Assembly (NCBI RefSeq): GCF_900100715.1
Contig: NZ_FNCA01000002.1
Location: 248,001 to 312,000 of the forward strand
Direction: 5' to 3'
From: Methanolobus vulcani
GTDB lineage: Archaea > Halobacteriota > Methanosarcinia > Methanosarcinales > Methanosarcinaceae
DNA: 64,000 nucleotides
Below the pieces are notes generated by a model. That model did no database searches. It worked only from the letters and a program-made list of their open reading frames with translations, and was not told where the DNA came from. Numbering within the stretch: the first letter of the stretch is position 1; each line of letters starts with the position of its first letter. This document shows, piece after piece, positions 17,650 to 26,017 of this stretch. A program made the position numbers and the translations under genes.

Positions 17650-18684
17650 TTAGCACTGCTGGCAGAATCCTGCAACCAGTGCCTCAAGCTGTATTCTTTC
17701 ATTCGCAGTTTCTGTAAGATAAAGATCAGTGTCAGCTATCTTTGTGACCCATCTGGCAATAATGTCATCAGGTTCGTTTGAATTAATGGTAGCTTGATGT
17801 AGCTGCAGCAGGATCTCCTGACCGGACAATCCTTCTCCGAGAATAAGCTCATCAATATATTTCCTGGCTTCAAGAATATTCTTTCCAACCATGGACTCAA
17901 AGAGCTTGTTAATGTTTTCAGATTGCTCTCCAAGGGTTGCATCATATATCTGCTGAGGTCCGATCTCATTGCAATCCGGCATAATGGATGCTGTCTGCAA
18001 AGTGTTAAGTGCTCTGGCAACATTGCCTCTTGCATGATATACAAGTGCAGCAATGCCATCTGTACTAACATTAAGTCCTTCTTTTTCCACAACTTCCGAG
18101 ATGAACTTGATCATTTTATCATCAGAAACGTGTGTGAAAAAAAGTTGCAATCCTCTGGATCTTAAAGGAGTTATAAGTTTTGAAGGCTGTGTTGTAGAGA
18201 GAATAAAACGGCAGGTAGTTGTGTATTTCTCCATAATTCTCCTCAGAGCATGCTGGGAATCAGAGTTAAGTGATTCCGCATTGTCAATGAATATTATCTT
18301 ATAGTCAGCATCCACAGGTGCCATGCTTGCATACTCATTGATCACCTCTTTGAAGATGTGGATCACGCTACTTGTGATCTTTTTAGGATCATCGGTTCCT
18401 ATGATGCGCAGGAATCTCTTATCACGCACAAGGTAGCTTTTACCCTGTTCAAAGAAATCAGACGCATTGAAATAAGCCAGGTTCCGCTCGTAATCTTCCT
18501 CGTATAGTTCAAAAGCAAGTGCAAAGGCTGTACTTGATTTCCCTGAGTTCTCCGGACCGTGGAACACGAGATGAGGAAGGTTGTTGGACATGGCCAGTTT
18601 CCTGATCATGTCCAGGGATTGCTCGTTACCGATAATCTCATCAAATGTCTTTGGCCGGTATTTTACAGTCCACAGGTCCTTCAT
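17650..18684 (-). CDS. replication factor C small subunit, divergent type (RFC2-like)
   Basis: 344 residues; AAA+ clamp-loader subunit that helps load PCNA at primer ends. The N-terminus MKDLWTVKYRPKTFDEIIGNE is typical. The Walker A is GPENSGKS instead of GPPGTGKT and the Walker B region reads IIFIDNAESL instead of LDEAD, so the acidic catalytic pair is altered; the arginine finger region is PLRSRGLQ rather than SRC. Methanosarcina species have two different small subunits (RFC1 and RFC2), and this is most like the second, degenerate one. The C-terminal collar domain is intact. The ATG has a GGAGATATATA site. Confidence 0.9.
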   Translation of the reverse strand: MKDLWTVKYRPKTFDEIIGNEQSLDMIRKLAMSNNLPHLVFHGPENSGKSSTAFALAFELYEEDYERNLAYFNASDFFEQGKSYLVRDKRFLRIIGTDDPKKITSSVIHIFKEVINEYASMAPVDADYKIIFIDNAESLNSDSQHALRRIMEKYTTTCRFILSTTQPSKLITPLRSRGLQLFFTHVSDDKMIKFISEVVEKEGLNVSTDGIAALVYHARGNVARALNTLQTASIMPDCNEIGPQQIYDATLGEQSENINKLFESMVGKNILEARKYIDELILGEGLSGQEILLQLHQATINSNEPDDIIARWVTKIADTDLYLTETANERIQLEALVAGFCQQC

Positions 18685-18695
18685 TATATATCTCC

Positions 18696-20393
18696 TTATT
18701 CGGCTTCAGTTTCTGCTCCTGCTGCAAGTACTTCATGGATTACCTTGCCGTAAACTGGTCTTGCGATAAGTATTCCTATCAGGACACCAACAATTGTTGT
18801 AATTGCAAATCCTTTCAGGCTTCCAAATCCCATGACCACCAGTGGTGACATTGCAATAATGGTCGTTGCAGCTGCTGCAAATATTATTCCGAATGCTTTT
18901 GTTATCCTTGAAAGATAGACTTTTCTTGGAGGGAGTTTTCCTTCGTACAGCACTTCATCGGTAATGATCACAAGATGGTCAATACCTGTTCCTATGGCTG
19001 CTATGATACCAGCGATACTTGCAAGGTCAAGTTGCCATCCGATAGCTGCTGCAAAACCAAGGATCATTATTACTTCACTGATGGAAGTGCTGACCATTGG
19101 AACCAGTATTGCAGGCTTGTTGTATTTCCTGAAAACGACGAATGCAACCGCCAGAAGTGCGATCAGTCCTGCGATTACAGCCTCTTTTTTGAATTGCTGT
19201 CCAAGGGATGCATCCACATGTCCTGAACCCATTAGTTCTACGTTAACAGGCAATGCACCTGCACGCAGGTGTATCTGCAGTTCCTCTGCCGTTGTCTTGC
19301 CATCTTCATCGGTACCTGTTGATGCCTGCCATGAGTATATTGGTGCCTGTTCCAGTTTTGATGCTGCTGAAGAGCTGAGTGGTGCACTGTAAACCTGATT
19401 CTCATCAAGGTACATCACAAGATTATGTGACATTGGATCCTTTGTTGCTCCCGTTTCAATGGCAATTTGCTGGAGTGCCTGTGCGCCGGCATCGTCCAAT
19501 GTGAAAGGTACGTACCATTGTCCTGCATCTTCATGATATCCTACAATGCCCACAGATTGAATTTCATCACCATAGAGAACATGCTTTGATTCATTGCCCT
19601 GTGTGATGATCCTTATCTCGAATTTACCTGGCTTCTCTGCAATATTCTTGGCTGTTGCAAGGTCAATTCCTGCAAAGTCAATAAGGATGTAATCGTCACC
19701 AACTGTTTTTACAGGTATATCCTTAAGTCCGAGGGAATTGAGCTTGTCACTGAGGATTTTCTTTGTAAGATCTCTTGTTTCGGTTGTAACTCCTTCCTTG
19801 TAGACCGGATTTCCATTGATGTCAGTTACAATAGAACCACCAACCTTTTCCATCATAGTTTGAAGCTCTTCCTGTGTGATGGCGGTCCTTATCTCGTATT
19901 CCACACCGTCGGAAACAAGTGTTGGAACTACTTCTGTTTTCAGTTTATCTTCAATGTATGTACTGATGAGCGTTTCCTTTGAGGAATGAAGTTCTACCTG
20001 AGTTAGATTGTTGCTTCTTGTGATTGTACTCTGGCCAACACCAAGCTGGTCTATCTGGTTATTGGTAAGCAACGAAGGTGATGTGAAAGTAACTGTAACA
20101 TCATTAGCTCCTTCATTCACCGATGTAATAGTAACGTCTTCTGCAAGATTGATATTAACTATTTCTTTTACAAGAAGGCCGCTGTCAGCATCGAGCTGTG
20201 CAACTGCACCCTGAAGCTTCAACTGAAGCCAGGAACCGCCTTCAAGGTCAAGTCCGTAGTTTAGATTGGTTGTGAATCCATCATTTGAGGTATACCAGGG
20301 GTGTATGAATATTATAGAGCCAAGTATCGCAAGAATGAATACTATCACTCTTATGTCTTTTAAGAGACTTTGCTGTTTTTCATCGCCTCTCAT
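18696..20393 (-). CDS. secD: protein-export membrane protein SecD
   Basis: 565 residues from ATG 20393; the longer frame to 20432 overlaps secF and is not preferred because the ATG forms an exact ATGA overlap with the secF stop. SecD and SecF form an accessory complex of the Sec translocon that uses the ion gradient to release translocated proteins. An N-terminal membrane helix (VIVFILAILGSIIFIHP) is followed by a large extracytoplasmic domain (with LDLEGGSWLQL and a repeat of strands), then five helices with the family motif AAIGTGIDHLVIITDE. secD after secF is the usual archaeal order reversed relative to bacteria. Confidence 0.95.
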   Translation of the reverse strand: MRGDEKQQSLLKDIRVIVFILAILGSIIFIHPWYTSNDGFTTNLNYGLDLEGGSWLQLKLQGAVAQLDADSGLLVKEIVNINLAEDVTITSVNEGANDVTVTFTSPSLLTNNQIDQLGVGQSTITRSNNLTQVELHSSKETLISTYIEDKLKTEVVPTLVSDGVEYEIRTAITQEELQTMMEKVGGSIVTDINGNPVYKEGVTTETRDLTKKILSDKLNSLGLKDIPVKTVGDDYILIDFAGIDLATAKNIAEKPGKFEIRIITQGNESKHVLYGDEIQSVGIVGYHEDAGQWYVPFTLDDAGAQALQQIAIETGATKDPMSHNLVMYLDENQVYSAPLSSSAASKLEQAPIYSWQASTGTDEDGKTTAEELQIHLRAGALPVNVELMGSGHVDASLGQQFKKEAVIAGLIALLAVAFVVFRKYNKPAILVPMVSTSISEVIMILGFAAAIGWQLDLASIAGIIAAIGTGIDHLVIITDEVLYEGKLPPRKVYLSRITKAFGIIFAAAATTIIAMSPLVVMGFGSLKGFAITTIVGVLIGILIARPVYGKVIHEVLAAGAETEAE

Positions 20394-21292
20394 GCTTTTC
20401 TCCTCCTTGTGCCGACATTTGTGACGTGCCACCTGAGGATTGATGTGTTGAGCATCCAGGTGTTCATCAAATCTGCTACCAGTCCGAAAATGAGGACAAT
20501 AGATATGTTTGAAAGAAGGGTGATCTGTGAGAATGATGGGCTTATCAAGTAGGAGAATGTTGATACAAAGTACATTGCCACAAGCGCTGCAAGTGTTGTA
20601 GTTGTCATTGTGACACCTGTATGCATTGCATTGCTAATGTTCTCCTGCGGGGTTCCACGTCGTTTCAAAACCCTTGTTGTAAGCAGAATGTCACTATCTA
20701 CTGAATAACCAATGAGCATCAGAAGAGCTGCAACTGTACCAAGGGACAGTTCGATCCCTATAATGTTCATGAATGCTGCTGCGATAATAATATCAGAGAA
20801 TGCAGAAAGAACTACAGCTACAGATGGTACAAATGTTTTGAAAATCAAAAAGACAACAATTGCCATTCCAATGAATGATACAATAACTGCTCTTACGGCT
20901 TGTTTCTGCAGGCTTGCACCGTATACGGGTCCTATCTGATTGATCTCAACATTATCATAGGAATCTATCACATCACTTGTAAGTTTTTGTTGCAGTTCGT
21001 CACTCATAGGCCCAAACTGCATAATAATACGTGATCCGGCCTGTCTGACGTCGGTGATAGGGTAATCTGCATACTTCTGCTGCATGGCTGTCACACTTTC
21101 CTGACTCGCCATTGAGATCATAGTTCCGCCTTCAAAATCCATTCCAAGCTTTACAGGTGATCCGCTGCTTGCAAAAGTGATTGCAAGTATAATTAATGAA
21201 ATAACAAATACAGCGAGCGGTAATGCTGCAAGCTGACGATCGTTATGTTTTCTAACAAAAGAATCTAAACGTTCAGTCAAACCGACTTCCAT
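20390..21292 (-). CDS. secF: protein-export membrane protein SecF
   Basis: 300 residues with six predicted membrane helices. The family signature GMDFEGGTMI follows the first helix (VFVISLIILAITFASSG), and the conserved D-containing motif LMLIGYSVDSDILLTTRV lies in the middle of the C-terminal helices. It works with SecD in protein export. It is the first gene of the secFD pair, with stop and start overlapping as ATGA. The start ATG is at 21292; a 115-base divergent region separates it from the dCMP deaminase gene. Confidence 0.95.
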   Translation of the reverse strand: MEVGLTERLDSFVRKHNDRQLAALPLAVFVISLIILAITFASSGSPVKLGMDFEGGTMISMASQESVTAMQQKYADYPITDVRQAGSRIIMQFGPMSDELQQKLTSDVIDSYDNVEINQIGPVYGASLQKQAVRAVIVSFIGMAIVVFLIFKTFVPSVAVVLSAFSDIIIAAAFMNIIGIELSLGTVAALLMLIGYSVDSDILLTTRVLKRRGTPQENISNAMHTGVTMTTTTLAALVAMYFVSTFSYLISPSFSQITLLSNISIVLIFGLVADLMNTWMLNTSILRWHVTNVGTRRRKA

Positions 21293-21375
21293 GTTTCTAT
21301 GCTCCAGAAATAATAGCTTATGAATTTAGTCTATATAAGCAATTGAAATTGATAAATACACTCTTACACTACAAC

Positions 21376-21385
21376 TTATATATAC
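21376..21385 (+). promoter_or_regulatory. TATA box for a probably leaderless dCMP deaminase mRNA
   Basis: CTTATATATA lies 22-32 bases upstream of the ATG at 21408, which puts the expected transcription start at or next to the start codon. There is no ribosome-binding site (the bases before the ATG are TTTAAACG), which fits a leaderless message. Confidence 0.5.
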
Positions 21386-21407
21386 CACTTACTGCTTCAT
21401 TTAAACG

Positions 21408-21869
21408 ATGACTGAAAGGCCAAGTATAGATGAGTATTTTCTTGAGATAGCTACGGTTGTGGCCAAACGCTCCACTTGCTTGCGAAACCGGGTTGGAGCT
21501 GTGATTGCCAGGGATAAACGAATACTTTCTACAGGTTACAATGGCGCACCGAGAAATATGGATCATTGCCTTGATATAGGCTGTATCAGGCAGCAAAATA
21601 ATATTGCTTCAGGCACCCGTCATGAAAAGTGCCGTGCGGTACATGCCGAGCAGAACGCTATCATTCAGGCTGCCCTTCATGGTGTCAGCACAGATGGTGC
21701 CACACTTTATTGTACACATCAGCCATGTATACTCTGTGCAAAAATGATTATCAATTCCAATATTAAAAAGGTTGTTTACATCCAGCCTTATCCGGATGCA
21801 GACTCGCTTGTTTTCTTTGAGGAATCCGGTGTAGAGGTGGTAAACATCCCCATATCAGACTTTGCTTAA
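21408..21869 (+). CDS. dCMP/CMP deaminase family protein
   Basis: 153 residues. The zinc-binding cytidine deaminase signature is complete: VHAEQNAIIQAA (ligand His and catalytic Glu) and HQPCILCAKMI (two Cys ligands); GYNGAPRNMDHC is typical of dCMP deaminase. It converts dCMP to dUMP, the precursor for dTMP synthesis. The ATG has a TATA box 22-32 bases upstream and no ribosome site, suggesting a leaderless message. It overlaps the 3' end of cofE by 15 bases, tail to tail. Confidence 0.9.
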   Translation: MTERPSIDEYFLEIATVVAKRSTCLRNRVGAVIARDKRILSTGYNGAPRNMDHCLDIGCIRQQNNIASGTRHEKCRAVHAEQNAIIQAALHGVSTDGATLYCTHQPCILCAKMIINSNIKKVVYIQPYPDADSLVFFEESGVEVVNIPISDFA

Positions 21870-22607
21870 ACTGCGAAGTCCTTTTTTAATTATATCCTCG
21901 CGGTCACTGCGGTACATTTCCTGAATGGATGCCTCTTCTGCCCTTAGTTCCAGTCCTCTTATTATCACTACAGGATATCCGCCGTCACCTTCTCCCATGA
22001 GCAGGTTCGCAGCTCCTGCGATCTCATCTGCAATTGCCTCTTCTGTGATCTCGAGGGTGTTTCCAAACAGGTCTTTCTGTCCTTTCCAGTTCTTTACAGG
22101 ATGTATCTTGTAAACACCAATGGCAATTCCGGTCTGTCCTATCTTAAATGCTCTGCCGTTGGTATCTGTGAGTATTACGCTGATCTTCTTTCCAGTGATA
22201 TGCTCGATAGCCGAACCGATCTTAGACGTGCTTTCATCCGGACTTGATGGCAGGTCTGCAAGGTAGCCAATATCAACATTTGATTCATCGATCCCTGCTT
22301 TGATGCAGACGTGTCCGTTATGTGTTTCTACAAGAAAGATTGGATGATCGACCAATACTTCCTTACTGCGGTCAAGGACAGCCTGTATAAATCTTGCATC
22401 AAGGTCATGCTTTGAGGCAATAGCCAACGCCTTTTCTCCGGGGATGATGTCTTCAAGTCTGAACATCCTACCTTCTGCCTTGGCAACAATTGTAGAGGCT
22501 ATTACAACAATATCATTGTCTTCTATGGTGATGTTTTCACAGATGATCGATGCAATATCATCCCCTTCTTTTATGAGGGGAATATTTTCTACAGTATATA
22601 CCTGCAT
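21855..22607 (-). CDS. cofE: coenzyme F420-0:L-glutamate ligase
   Basis: 250 residues from ATG 22607 (a TTG two codons earlier is less likely). CofE adds L-glutamate residues to F420-0 with GTP, forming the polyglutamate tail of the hydride carrier F420 used in methanogenesis. Family features: IPLIKEGDDIA near the N-terminus, VVIASTIVAKAEGR, LTDTNGRAFKIGQTG, KGQKDLFGN and MGEGDGGYPVVIIRG. It has its own TATA-like element (TTAATTAATATAAG) about 65 bases upstream, so it is probably monocistronic. Its last 15 bases overlap the dCMP deaminase gene on the opposite strand. Confidence 0.95.
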   Translation of the reverse strand: MQVYTVENIPLIKEGDDIASIICENITIEDNDIVVIASTIVAKAEGRMFRLEDIIPGEKALAIASKHDLDARFIQAVLDRSKEVLVDHPIFLVETHNGHVCIKAGIDESNVDIGYLADLPSSPDESTSKIGSAIEHITGKKISVILTDTNGRAFKIGQTGIAIGVYKIHPVKNWKGQKDLFGNTLEITEEAIADEIAGAANLLMGEGDGGYPVVIIRGLELRAEEASIQEMYRSDREDIIKKGLRSLSKV

Positions 22608-22737
22608 TTTCAATTTGAGATTCTCCAGTATGTATGATTGGTTATGTAATCGTGAATAATACTCTTATATTAATTAACAATGCTATGTTAAATTCATACA
22701 AGTTTAATTTATATATGAATCATATAATATTCTACGA

Positions 22738-22872
22738 ATAGGGAATGGATTATTGAAGTAAGTGCAAGTTTCAATCTATAAAACTACCAACCAACCAACC
22801 AATCACACATTGAAGCAAATCTTAACTTTATGTACTTACTTCCCATTCTATTACGGCTTCAAACACTATTCA
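22738..22872 (+). ncRNA. candidate structured RNA: long hairpin with CCAACCAACCAACC loop
   Basis: A nested hairpin is visible in the spacer between cofE and the regulator gene. Stem A pairs 22743-22748 (GAATGG) with 22843-22848; stem B pairs 22755-22766 (GAAGTAAGTGCA) with 22831-22842 with one G-U pair; stem C pairs 22768-22775 (GTTTCAAT) with 22809-22816 with one G-U pair. The apical loop holds CCAACCAACCAACC (22787-22800). On the plus strand a TATA box (TTTATATA, 22708-22715) lies about 25 bases before the stem and a T5 run follows at about 22868-22872, so a ~130-nt small RNA is plausible. Read on the minus strand it would lie in the 3' region of the regulator mRNA and the loop would be GGTTGGTTGGTTGG. 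Neither transcript is proven. Confidence 0.5.
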
Positions 22873-23664
22873 TTCTATTTTTAAAAGTGGTACGGATTTG
22901 ATGAAATAGTGGTCAAAAAGTTCATTTCCCCAGTTAATAGCCTCCGGATCATCAGATATGAGATACCTTGGGTCGTATATTTCATTAAGGGTCAAGAGTC
23001 TCAACAAAATAAAATCTTCTGCCATTAGCACGGCGGAAACTTCCATTTTATGTGGGTATATGTAGAAATTGATATTAGGATATTGAATAAGTTCTTTAAG
23101 TTTTTGTTTTTCCTCTTCGATGAACTTTGTCAGGACTTCTTCAGTTATAACAAATCTGAATTCTGAGCCGTTCTTTGCATATTTAGTAAACAATGAAGAA
23201 TATTCTGAGTGGTAAAATGATGCTAAAGAACATATCTTTTGAGACTTGAGGCAATTTTTGATTGCGACCTTACTTAAATCCAGAGCTTCATGTAAATCTG
23301 GTTCTATAAGTGCACAATTTTTTAGTTCTCTCATTCGATAAAAAAGTTCAGGTGGTATGAAGTCTATATTGTGATTTAAAAGATAGTCCATCTGTTTTTC
23401 GAGGGTCTCAAGGGTACTGAGCAATGGTTCCAAGTCACTTACTATGAGTTTCCCATATTTAGAAAGAGCATATGTATCCTCTTTTTCATTTTTCGTTATC
23501 AAATGAGCTTCATCTAATATTTTCATTTGTGGAAGTAGCGCATTTCTGCTAACATCCAGTTTTTGCAAAATAGTGGACATTCTAACCGGTCCGTTTTTCA
23601 GGAGCAACAATACATCCTTTCGCTTTTCAGATCTGCTAATAGTTTCGATCAATGCTTTTCTCAT
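22870..23664 (-). CDS. winged-helix regulator of the FilR1/Msr type (DUF1724)
   Basis: 264 residues. The N-terminal ~85 residues form a winged helix (KRKDVLLLLKNGPVRMSTILQKLDVSRNALLPQMKIL, then EDTYALSKYGKLI); the remainder matches the DUF1724/FilR1 middle domain, with ALDLSKVAIKNC, EFRFVITEEVL and YPNINFYIYPHKMEVSAVLMAEDFILL. In methanogens this family includes methanogenic-pathway regulators (Msr proteins that control methyltransferase genes) and FilR-linked proteins. The target genes are unknown; no methyltransferase gene is adjacent. The long upstream spacer holds inverted and direct repeats that could be autoregulatory. Confidence 0.82.
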   Translation of the reverse strand: MRKALIETISRSEKRKDVLLLLKNGPVRMSTILQKLDVSRNALLPQMKILDEAHLITKNEKEDTYALSKYGKLIVSDLEPLLSTLETLEKQMDYLLNHNIDFIPPELFYRMRELKNCALIEPDLHEALDLSKVAIKNCLKSQKICSLASFYHSEYSSLFTKYAKNGSEFRFVITEEVLTKFIEEEKQKLKELIQYPNINFYIYPHKMEVSAVLMAEDFILLRLLTLNEIYDPRYLISDDPEAINWGNELFDHYFIKSVPLLKIE

Positions 23665-23789
23665 TAATAATCATTCTCTTGTATGAATGGCTTATCTTTT
23701 CTCCATATTTATTGTACAATTGTAATTATTTAAAGTAAGAACTAATTCGTAAATTACTCTGACTTCAGTATGAGCCAACCACACCTTTA

Positions 23790-23813
23790 AAACCTATCTA
23801 AAAAACTAGGTTT
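23790..23813. repeat. inverted repeat AAACCTA-N10-TAGGTTT
   Basis: Perfect 7-base arms separated by 10 bases, about 126 bases upstream of the FilR1-like regulator start. Candidate operator for a dimeric regulator; could also be chance in AT-rich DNA. Confidence 0.35.
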
Positions 23814-23871
23814 GTACTATATAAGTGTATTGATATCGTTATATATTCTGACCACTTTTGAACTTTTTCGC

Positions 23872-23897
23872 TAGCTAAAATCTATAGCTAAAATCTA
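23872..23897. repeat. tandem 13-base duplication (TAGCTAAAATCTA twice)
   Basis: Two exact copies of TAGCTAAAATCTA lie head to tail without a spacer, between the FilR1-like regulator and the candidate C/D RNA. It could be a tandem protein-binding site or a recent slippage duplication. Confidence 0.6.
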
Positions 23898-23952
23898 TTA
23901 TTCTTGTTTTTTGTCAGAGAAAAGTAATATACTATATTTGCGTTGTACTTTT

Positions 23953-24018
23953 TTGCGGTGATGATGACAGTTACCCCGACTGAGCAAAGGATGATGATAT
24001 TTCTAACTGATGCCGCAA
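23953..24018 (+). ncRNA. candidate C/D-box sRNA (2'-O-methylation guide)
   Basis: The plus strand shows, in order, a terminal stem strand TTGCGG (23953-23958), box C ATGATGA (23961-23967), a 12-base spacer CAGTTACCCCGA, box D' CTGA (23980-23983), a short linker, box C' AGGATGA (23988-23994, or ATGATGA 23991-23997), a 12-base spacer TGATATTTCTAA, box D CTGA (24007-24010), and CCGCAA (24013-24018) that pairs with the first strand. Spacer lengths of 12 fit the archaeal rule. A TATA-like element (ACTATATTT) lies about 25 bases upstream. Predicted targets would contain TCGGGGTAACTG and TTAGAAATATCA; I could not place them in an rRNA or tRNA. Confidence 0.55.
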
Positions 24019-24057
24019 TCTGAAACTATCGAATAAAAAATCAAAAACGGGGTAATC

Positions 24058-24080
24058 AAAAAAAAGAAGGCCGAATGGCC
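24058..24080 (-). terminator. hsp20 terminator
   Basis: On the minus strand, just after the hsp20 stop codon, GGCC-ATTC-GGCC forms a short hairpin followed by TTC and a run of eight T. Typical hairpin plus U-tract. Confidence 0.5.
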
Positions 24081-24099
24081 GGACATGGATCAAAAATCT

Positions 24100-24561
24100 C
24101 TATTCGATCATTATCCTGCGCTTTTCCTCTATCTCTGCCTTTGGCATTGTGATGGTAAGCACACCATTCTCAAGCTTTGCACTTGCTGCGTCTTCATTTA
24201 CCATTGATGGAAGGTTGAATGCTCTTGCAAACCTGCTGTAAGTTCTTTCACGCATAAGGTAACCTTCTTTTTCCTCTTCTGATTCCTTGTGCATGTTAGC
24301 TTTGATCCAAACTCTATTGTTTCGTATGTCTATGTCAACATCCTCTTTGCTGACCCCGGGAAGATCTGTTGTGACGATTATATTGTCATCGTTCTCTTTG
24401 ATATCAACCAGAGGAGAAAGAGTACCTATGTCCATCATCTCCGAACTCCGCTCTCTATCTCCGAACAAACGGTTAAGACGCTCCTGCATTTGCCTCATGT
24501 CGTCAAATGGGTCCCATCTTGAGGCTGTTGATGGTGACCATGGTGTAAGTCCAAACTTCAT
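24100..24561 (-). CDS. hsp20: small heat shock protein, Hsp20 family
   Basis: 153 residues from ATG 24561, with GAGAGTGGTAAA upstream; a longer frame to 24618 would run through the promoter. It is an ATP-independent chaperone that forms oligomers and holds unfolded proteins. The alpha-crystallin domain covers residues ~45-145 (PLVDIKENDDNIIVTTDLPGV, then VWIKANMHKESEEE) and ends with KLENGVLTITMPKAE. The C-terminal I-x-I-like tail is short (EEKRRIMIE). Two TATA-like elements (24577-24586 and 24641-24652) lie upstream. Confidence 0.93.
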   Translation of the reverse strand: MKFGLTPWSPSTASRWDPFDDMRQMQERLNRLFGDRERSSEMMDIGTLSPLVDIKENDDNIIVTTDLPGVSKEDVDIDIRNNRVWIKANMHKESEEEKEGYLMRERTYSRFARAFNLPSMVNEDAASAKLENGVLTITMPKAEIEEKRRIMIE

Positions 24562-24705
24562 TTTACCACTCTCTTGCTTATATATAGATGGAACTATCCG
24601 GAAAACAGATACTCCCACAATAAATAATATCTAAATGGTTCTATATATATATGATGAGTGTTTTTGTCACTCGGAAAAAGAATACAAGAGGCGTTGTGTA
24701 GTGGG

Positions 24706-25911
24706 TTATTGAGCCCACTCGCCATCAATAAGTTTTCTCACAAGGTCTGCTGCATAAACTGTTCCAAGAGCACCTTTCTTTACAGATTCCTCATTGAATG
24801 CATCTGCATTATCAAATGCTGTTTCAGATGTACAATAGATAGCTACTGGAATAGGGTTGGATGTGTGAGTTCTCAGTGCAATTGGTGTTGGATGGTCAGG
24901 AAGTACCATAATGGTTACGTCTTCTTCCATTTCCCTGGCTGCTTTAAGAACTGTGCCTACAACTTTCTCATCGAAGTCTTCAATAGCCTGGATCTTTGCA
25001 TTCATATTACCCATGTGTCCTGCTTCGTCAGGAGCTTCCACATGCACGAAAACAAAATCATGGTCTTTGAGTGCATCAATTGCGTATTCCGCCTTTCCAA
25101 GATAGTTCGTGTCAAGATATCCTGTTGCGCCAGGTACTTCAATAACATCAAGTCCTGCATAGATACCTATACCTTTAACAAGGTCCACTGCTGATATTAT
25201 GGCTCCCTTGAGTCCGTAAAGTTCGCCAAAAGGTGTGAATGCAGGTGCGTATCCCTGTCCCCAGAGCCATATGGAATTTCCAGGATTCTTACCTTCCTCA
25301 ATTCTCTTGAGGTTGACAGGATGATCTTTAAGTATTTTCATGGACTTTTCAGTTAACTCACAGATAAGTTCGCTGTCTTCGCCTTTTGGCATATGCTCGA
25401 ATCTGTTCTCATCGATCACGTCATGCGGAGGCACGCACTCGGTGTTTGCTCCGAGTCCTTTCTTACCTACCATAAGGTGACGGTAACTGATTCCCGGATA
25501 AAATTGAACCTTTTCATCTCCAAGCTCTACATCAATTATTTCTATAAGTTCTTTTGCTTCCTCGTTGGTAATGTGTCCTGAACTATAGTCAGCTATCATG
25601 TCATCTTTGATGGTTATCAGGTTACAACGGAAAGCGACATCGTCCTTTTCCAGTTCCACTCCCATGCTTGCAGCTTCAAGCGGTGACCTGCCTGTATAGT
25701 ACTTTTTCGGATCGTACCCTACAATTGACATATTGGCCACATCGCTTCCCGGATGCATGCCTTCCGGAACAGTCTGTGCAAATCCCGCCCTGCCACGTTT
25801 GGCAAGGTAATCCATGTTGGATGTGTTGGCTTTCTGAAGAACTGTCATGCCATCAAGTTCCTCAAGAGGCTCATCTGCCATGCCGTCTCCGATGAGTACT
25901 ACATATTTCAT
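24706..25911 (-). CDS. apgM: 2,3-bisphosphoglycerate-independent phosphoglycerate mutase (archaeal type)
   Basis: 401 residues from ATG 25911, preceded by AGGTGATAAT; the frame extends nine codons further but without a better site. It interconverts 3- and 2-phosphoglycerate in gluconeogenesis/glycolysis. It belongs to the alkaline-phosphatase superfamily: metal ligand segment [12 protein letters not shown] at the N-terminus, catalytic Ser region [16 protein letters not shown], then [12 protein letters not shown] and VLPDHPTPI with the further metal ligands. Archaeal aPGAMs are about 400-410 residues. Monocistronic; it diverges from the surface-protein gene across about 105 bases. Confidence 0.96.
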   Translation of the reverse strand: MKYVVLIGDGMADEPLEELDGMTVLQKANTSNMDYLAKRGRAGFAQTVPEGMHPGSDVANMSIVGYDPKKYYTGRSPLEAASMGVELEKDDVAFRCNLITIKDDMIADYSSGHITNEEAKELIEIIDVELGDEKVQFYPGISYRHLMVGKKGLGANTECVPPHDVIDENRFEHMPKGEDSELICELTEKSMKILKDHPVNLKRIEEGKNPGNSIWLWGQGYAPAFTPFGELYGLKGAIISAVDLVKGIGIYAGLDVIEVPGATGYLDTNYLGKAEYAIDALKDHDFVFVHVEAPDEAGHMGNMNAKIQAIEDFDEKVVGTVLKAAREMEEDVTIMVLPDHPTPIALRTHTSNPIPVAIYCTSETAFDNADAFNEESVKKGALGTVYAADLVRKLIDGEWAQ

Positions 25912-26017
25912 ATTATCACCTATATTAATAGAAATCAATAAAAACCATAAGACAGTAATAATGCCATGAAAATGGTAGAAGTCCTGTCATTTTATTGGTT
26001 CTATGAGTGAGGTTTCG

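Larger units (their letters stand above)
23665..24099. other. 435-bp intergenic region with repeats and a candidate sRNA
   Basis: No protein gene. Seen from left to right: a promoter region for the FilR1-like gene; an inverted repeat AAACCTA-N10-TAGGTTT (23790-23813); a perfect 13-base tandem duplication (23872-23897); the C/D-box-like RNA (23953-24018); and a GGCC-GAAT-GGCC hairpin plus A-run that serves as hsp20 terminator on the minus strand (24058-24080). Confidence 0.6.

Noticed and set aside
24658-25194. 178-codon plus-strand frame opposite apgM
   Set aside because: It is the antisense shadow of the phosphoglycerate mutase gene, with cysteine- and phenylalanine-rich nonsense composition.
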